Of a stretch of DNA of 64,000 nucleotides, positions 62,036-64,000 are shown piece by piece. Every line of letters begins with the position of its first letter. Within the stretch, counting starts at the first letter, position 1. The notes beneath the pieces are model-generated. The model saw only the letters and a program-made list of their open reading frames with translations, did no database searches and was not told the origin of the DNA. The stretch is from Treponema sp. Lineage in GTDB: Bacteria > Spirochaetota > Spirochaetia > Treponematales > Treponemataceae. The stretch is taken from the NCBI GenBank assembly GCA_012520945.1, contig JAAYNH010000056.1, positions 28,416-92,415 on the forward strand. Direction: 5' to 3'. Made by a program: the position numbers and the translations under genes.

Positions 62036-62629
62036 ATGTCAAAATCTTTTAAAATTATTTCAGTTGTGCTTATTGTATTATTTGTCGTTGTTATTCCTTC
62101 ATGCGGAACATATAATAACATGGTTGACAAACAAGAAGCTGTTGAAAGCCAATGGGCTCAAGTAGAAAACCAATACCAACGTCGCATGGATTTAATTCCT
62201 AACCTGGTAAGCACTGTAAAAGGATATGCCGCTCATGAAAGCGAAACTTTTCAGGCAATCACGGATGCTCGTTCAAAAGTTGGTAGTATACAAGTAACAA
62301 AAGAAATTTTGGACGATCCTGAAGCATTAAAAAAATATCAAGAAGCTCAAAGTCAATTATCAGGTGCACTTTCAAGACTTTTAGCCGTTTCAGAAAATTA
62401 TCCTGAATTAAAAGCAAATGAAAACTTCCTATCCTTACAAGATCAATTGGAAGGAACAGAAAATCGTATTTCAGTTGAACGCAATCGTTTTAATGAATCC
62501 GTAAAAGATTACAATGTTACAATCAGACGTTTCCCTCAAAACATTTTTGCAAAAATGTTTGGTTTCAGAGAAAAAGCATATTTTACTGCAAGTGAAGGTG
62601 CATCTGTTGCTCCAACCGTGAAATTCTAA
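62036..62629 (+). CDS. lemA: LemA-family lipoprotein
   Basis: 197 residues from ATG 62036 (MSKSFKIISVVL), which has GGGAGA 7 bases upstream; a frame 10 codons longer was rejected. The lipobox VVIPSC is near residue 23. LemA motifs follow: YNNMVDKQEAVESQWAQVENQYQRRMDLIPNLVSTVKGYAAHE, SQLSGALSRLLAVSENYPELKANENFLSLQDQLEGTENRIS, and RFPQNIFAKMFGF. LemA proteins are helical, N-terminally anchored and of unclear function, and are often encoded with TPM-domain proteins, as here. TATACT (61978-61983) lies upstream. Confidence 0.95.
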   Translation: MSKSFKIISVVLIVLFVVVIPSCGTYNNMVDKQEAVESQWAQVENQYQRRMDLIPNLVSTVKGYAAHESETFQAITDARSKVGSIQVTKEILDDPEALKKYQEAQSQLSGALSRLLAVSENYPELKANENFLSLQDQLEGTENRISVERNRFNESVKDYNVTIRRFPQNIFAKMFGFREKAYFTASEGASVAPTVKF

Positions 62630-62640
62630 GGGTCTTGACC

Positions 62641-63366
62641 ATGAATGCTAAAAAATTGAAAAAGCGTCTAAAATTCACAGATGCACAATTGGAAAAAATT
62701 CGTCAAGCAGTTATTGATGCAGAAAAAAAATCTGATGGAGAAATAACACTTGCATTAACGTCTGAAAGTGCCTCTTATGCAGAATATGAACTTTTTGTTG
62801 CCGTTATTGTTGGCCTTGTTTCCTTTTGCATTATGCTTCTTTTTTCGGGTGCACTAACAAACTGGCTTAATTCTATGACTTGGCAACCAAAAGTTTGGCA
62901 ACTTCCTCTTTTTATGGGTTCTGTTTCTTTTGGGCTTATTGCATTATGTTATCATCTTTTTAATTTTCCCGCTTTGGACAGACTCATTGTACCTAAATCC
63001 GTTCGTGCAAATGCCGTATACAAAAGAGCTTTACAATTTTTTGCTGAAAGCGGAGTTTTTGCCACAAAAAATCACACCGGTATTTTAATTTTTGTTTCTT
63101 GGACTGAAAGAAAAGTAAAAATTTTAGCTGACATCGGTATTACGGCAAAAATTTCGCAAAAAGATTTGAATGAGATTTGCTTTGAAGTTTCCAAAGGTTT
63201 TTTAATCGGTACTGCTTCTTCAATTACAGACAGTTTTATTGACGCAATTAACAAATGCGGTGTATTGCTTGAAAAACATTTTCCTGCTTCAAAGGAAAAT
63301 CCGAACGAACTCAAAGATAATCTAGTTTTTGTTGATAAGGGCTTGGTGATGTTCAATGAAAAATAA
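62641..63366 (+). CDS. TPM-domain membrane protein
   Basis: 241 residues from ATG 62641 (MNAKKLKKRLKFTD), with AAGGG upstream. A TPM-type beginning (LEKIRQAVIDAEKKSDGEITLALTSES) is interrupted by two membrane helices (about 52-75 and 88-110). The domain then resumes with VKSVRANAVYKRALQFFAESGVFATKNHTGILIFVSWTERKVKILADIGI. This is the inserted-helix form of the domain (Psb32/YgcG superfamily) that accompanies LemA and YgcG genes. It starts 11 bases after lemA and overlaps the next gene by 11 bases, so all three are one operon. Confidence 0.88.
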   Translation: MNAKKLKKRLKFTDAQLEKIRQAVIDAEKKSDGEITLALTSESASYAEYELFVAVIVGLVSFCIMLLFSGALTNWLNSMTWQPKVWQLPLFMGSVSFGLIALCYHLFNFPALDRLIVPKSVRANAVYKRALQFFAESGVFATKNHTGILIFVSWTERKVKILADIGITAKISQKDLNEICFEVSKGFLIGTASSITDSFIDAINKCGVLLEKHFPASKENPNELKDNLVFVDKGLVMFNEK

Positions 63367-64000
63367 AATTTTCCTTTTTTTAGGTATAATATTTATATTC
63401 AATACTATTTTTGCTTTTTCATTAGATGTTCCTCAATTAACTAATCCGGTTAATGACTTGGCAAATATTATGGAAAGTTCCGAAGTTCAATCCTTAAATG
63501 AAAAACTTCTCAACCTTAATTCACAATTTGGTATTCAATTTGCCGTTTTAACGATTCCGACACTTGAAGAAGAAATCCTGGAAGAATATTCTTTAAGAGT
63601 TGCTGAAACGTGGGCATTAGGACAAAAAAAAGAAGACAATGGTGCATTACTTTTAGTTGCTTTTGAAGAAAGAAAAATTCGCATTGAAGTAGGTTATGGT
63701 TTAGAAGGTAAACTTACAGACTTAATGTGCGGTCGCATCATTCGTGAAGTTATTGCACCTAAGTTTAGCGAAGGTTCGTATGGAGAAGGTATTATCGGTG
63801 CCATAGATAACATGATAGGCCTTGCCACAGATAATGCCGAGCTAGTAGATGAATATGTATCAAATGCTAGAGAATCTGACAATAGCGATCTGTTAATTTC
63901 AATCATACCTATATTAATTTTTTTTATTATTGTTTTTTTTGCTTCTAAATATGGAAAAAACGGTGGCGGTTCTTACAGTAGTTATAGCGGAGGCAGTAGT
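63356..64000 (+). CDS. YgcG-type TPM-domain exported protein (3' end outside window)
   Basis: The frame starts with ATG 63356-63358 inside the end of the previous gene and is open to the right edge (215 codons). Signal peptide MKNKIFLFLGIIFIFNTIFAFS. The TPM domain follows: DVPQLTNPVNDLANIMESSEVQSLNEKLLNLNSQFGIQFAVLTIP, GALLLVAFEERKIRIEVGYGLEG and IIREVIAPKFSEGSYGEGI. Then come an acidic linker, one membrane helix (about 183-200) and a Gly/Ser-rich tail (GGGSYSSYSGGSS) cut by the window edge. This is the classical YgcG layout. Confidence 0.92.
   Translation, partial: MKNKIFLFLGIIFIFNTIFAFSLDVPQLTNPVNDLANIMESSEVQSLNEKLLNLNSQFGIQFAVLTIPTLEEEILEEYSLRVAETWALGQKKEDNGALLLVAFEERKIRIEVGYGLEGKLTDLMCGRIIREVIAPKFSEGSYGEGIIGAIDNMIGLATDNAELVDEYVSNARESDNSDLLISIIPILIFFIIVFFASKYGKNGGGSYSSYSGGSS

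Noticed and set aside
1..64000. tRNA, rRNA, CRISPR arrays, insertion sequences, prophage genes
   Set aside because: None was seen: no cloverleaf-like segments, no spaced direct repeats and no transposase or integrase motifs.

Overview
The window looks like a chromosomal segment of a host-associated, anaerobic, low-GC spirochaete of the Treponema type. The main evidence is a FlaB-class periplasmic flagellin very close to the treponemal consensus, with a textbook sigma-28 promoter and a FlgM-like anti-sigma factor nearby. Supporting evidence is the many Spirochaete-style lipoproteins, a methyl-accepting chemotaxis protein, a LemA/TPM cluster and a remnant of a V-type ATPase subunit A. The species cannot be named from sequence alone. 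No tRNA, rRNA, insertion sequence, prophage or CRISPR array was seen, and no gene-free stretch exceeds about 300 bases.

Layout. 0-9.6 kb: RNA methyltransferase (cut by the window edge), a metal-site-less iron-ADH homologue, flgM, rsmI, a small Cys-rich protein, flaB, the recR-ybaB-dnaX-aroK block, a PrsW-like membrane protease and a small outer-membrane protein. 9.6-20.1 kb: pyrimidine genes (a PyrK-PyrD fusion and PyrF), a BspA-LRR/CAP surface protein, a UDG-like protein, an orphan trpB, hisG-hisB and a GGDEF/EAL protein. 20.3-32.4 kb: a uronate-utilisation island. It holds a very large LacI-sensor/AraC regulator, a CUT1 ABC importer (one permease carries an insertion of about 300 residues), a divergent BASS-type transporter, tagaturonate reductase and altronate dehydratase. 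32.5-43.4 kb: a mixed region with radA, an MCP, rtcB, hemerythrin and a PII-like/antiporter pair. It also holds several broken or chimeric loci: a phosphatase/YibE-F chimera, a frameshifted and internally shortened DMT transporter, and a lipoprotein fused to a V-ATPase fragment. 43.5-51.3 kb: small housekeeping and RNA genes (DTW, PurO-type IMP cyclohydrolase), a HIRAN protein, and a three-gene envelope/signalling operon with a degenerate HD-GYP domain. 51.5-61.4 kb: one 3269-residue Ig-repeat lipoprotein gene. 61.6-64 kb: a small XRE regulator and the LemA-TPM-TPM set, cut by the right edge.

How the genes work together. The 20-32 kb island plausibly imports pectin-derived (oligo)galacturonides and channels galacturonate through tagaturonate and altronate to 2-keto-3-deoxygluconate, under the hybrid regulator. 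The isomerase, kinase and aldolase for the pathway are not in the window. Across the window many genes lack a Shine-Dalgarno sequence but have a -35/17 bp/-10 promoter whose -10 box ends 6-8 bases before the start codon. This suggests widespread leaderless transcripts, and I regard it as the most general unexpected signal here. The best candidates for undescribed biology are the coiled-coil-bearing ABC permease, the envelope-spanning barrel/degenerate HD-GYP pair, the PII-like/antiporter pair and the giant Ig lipoprotein.
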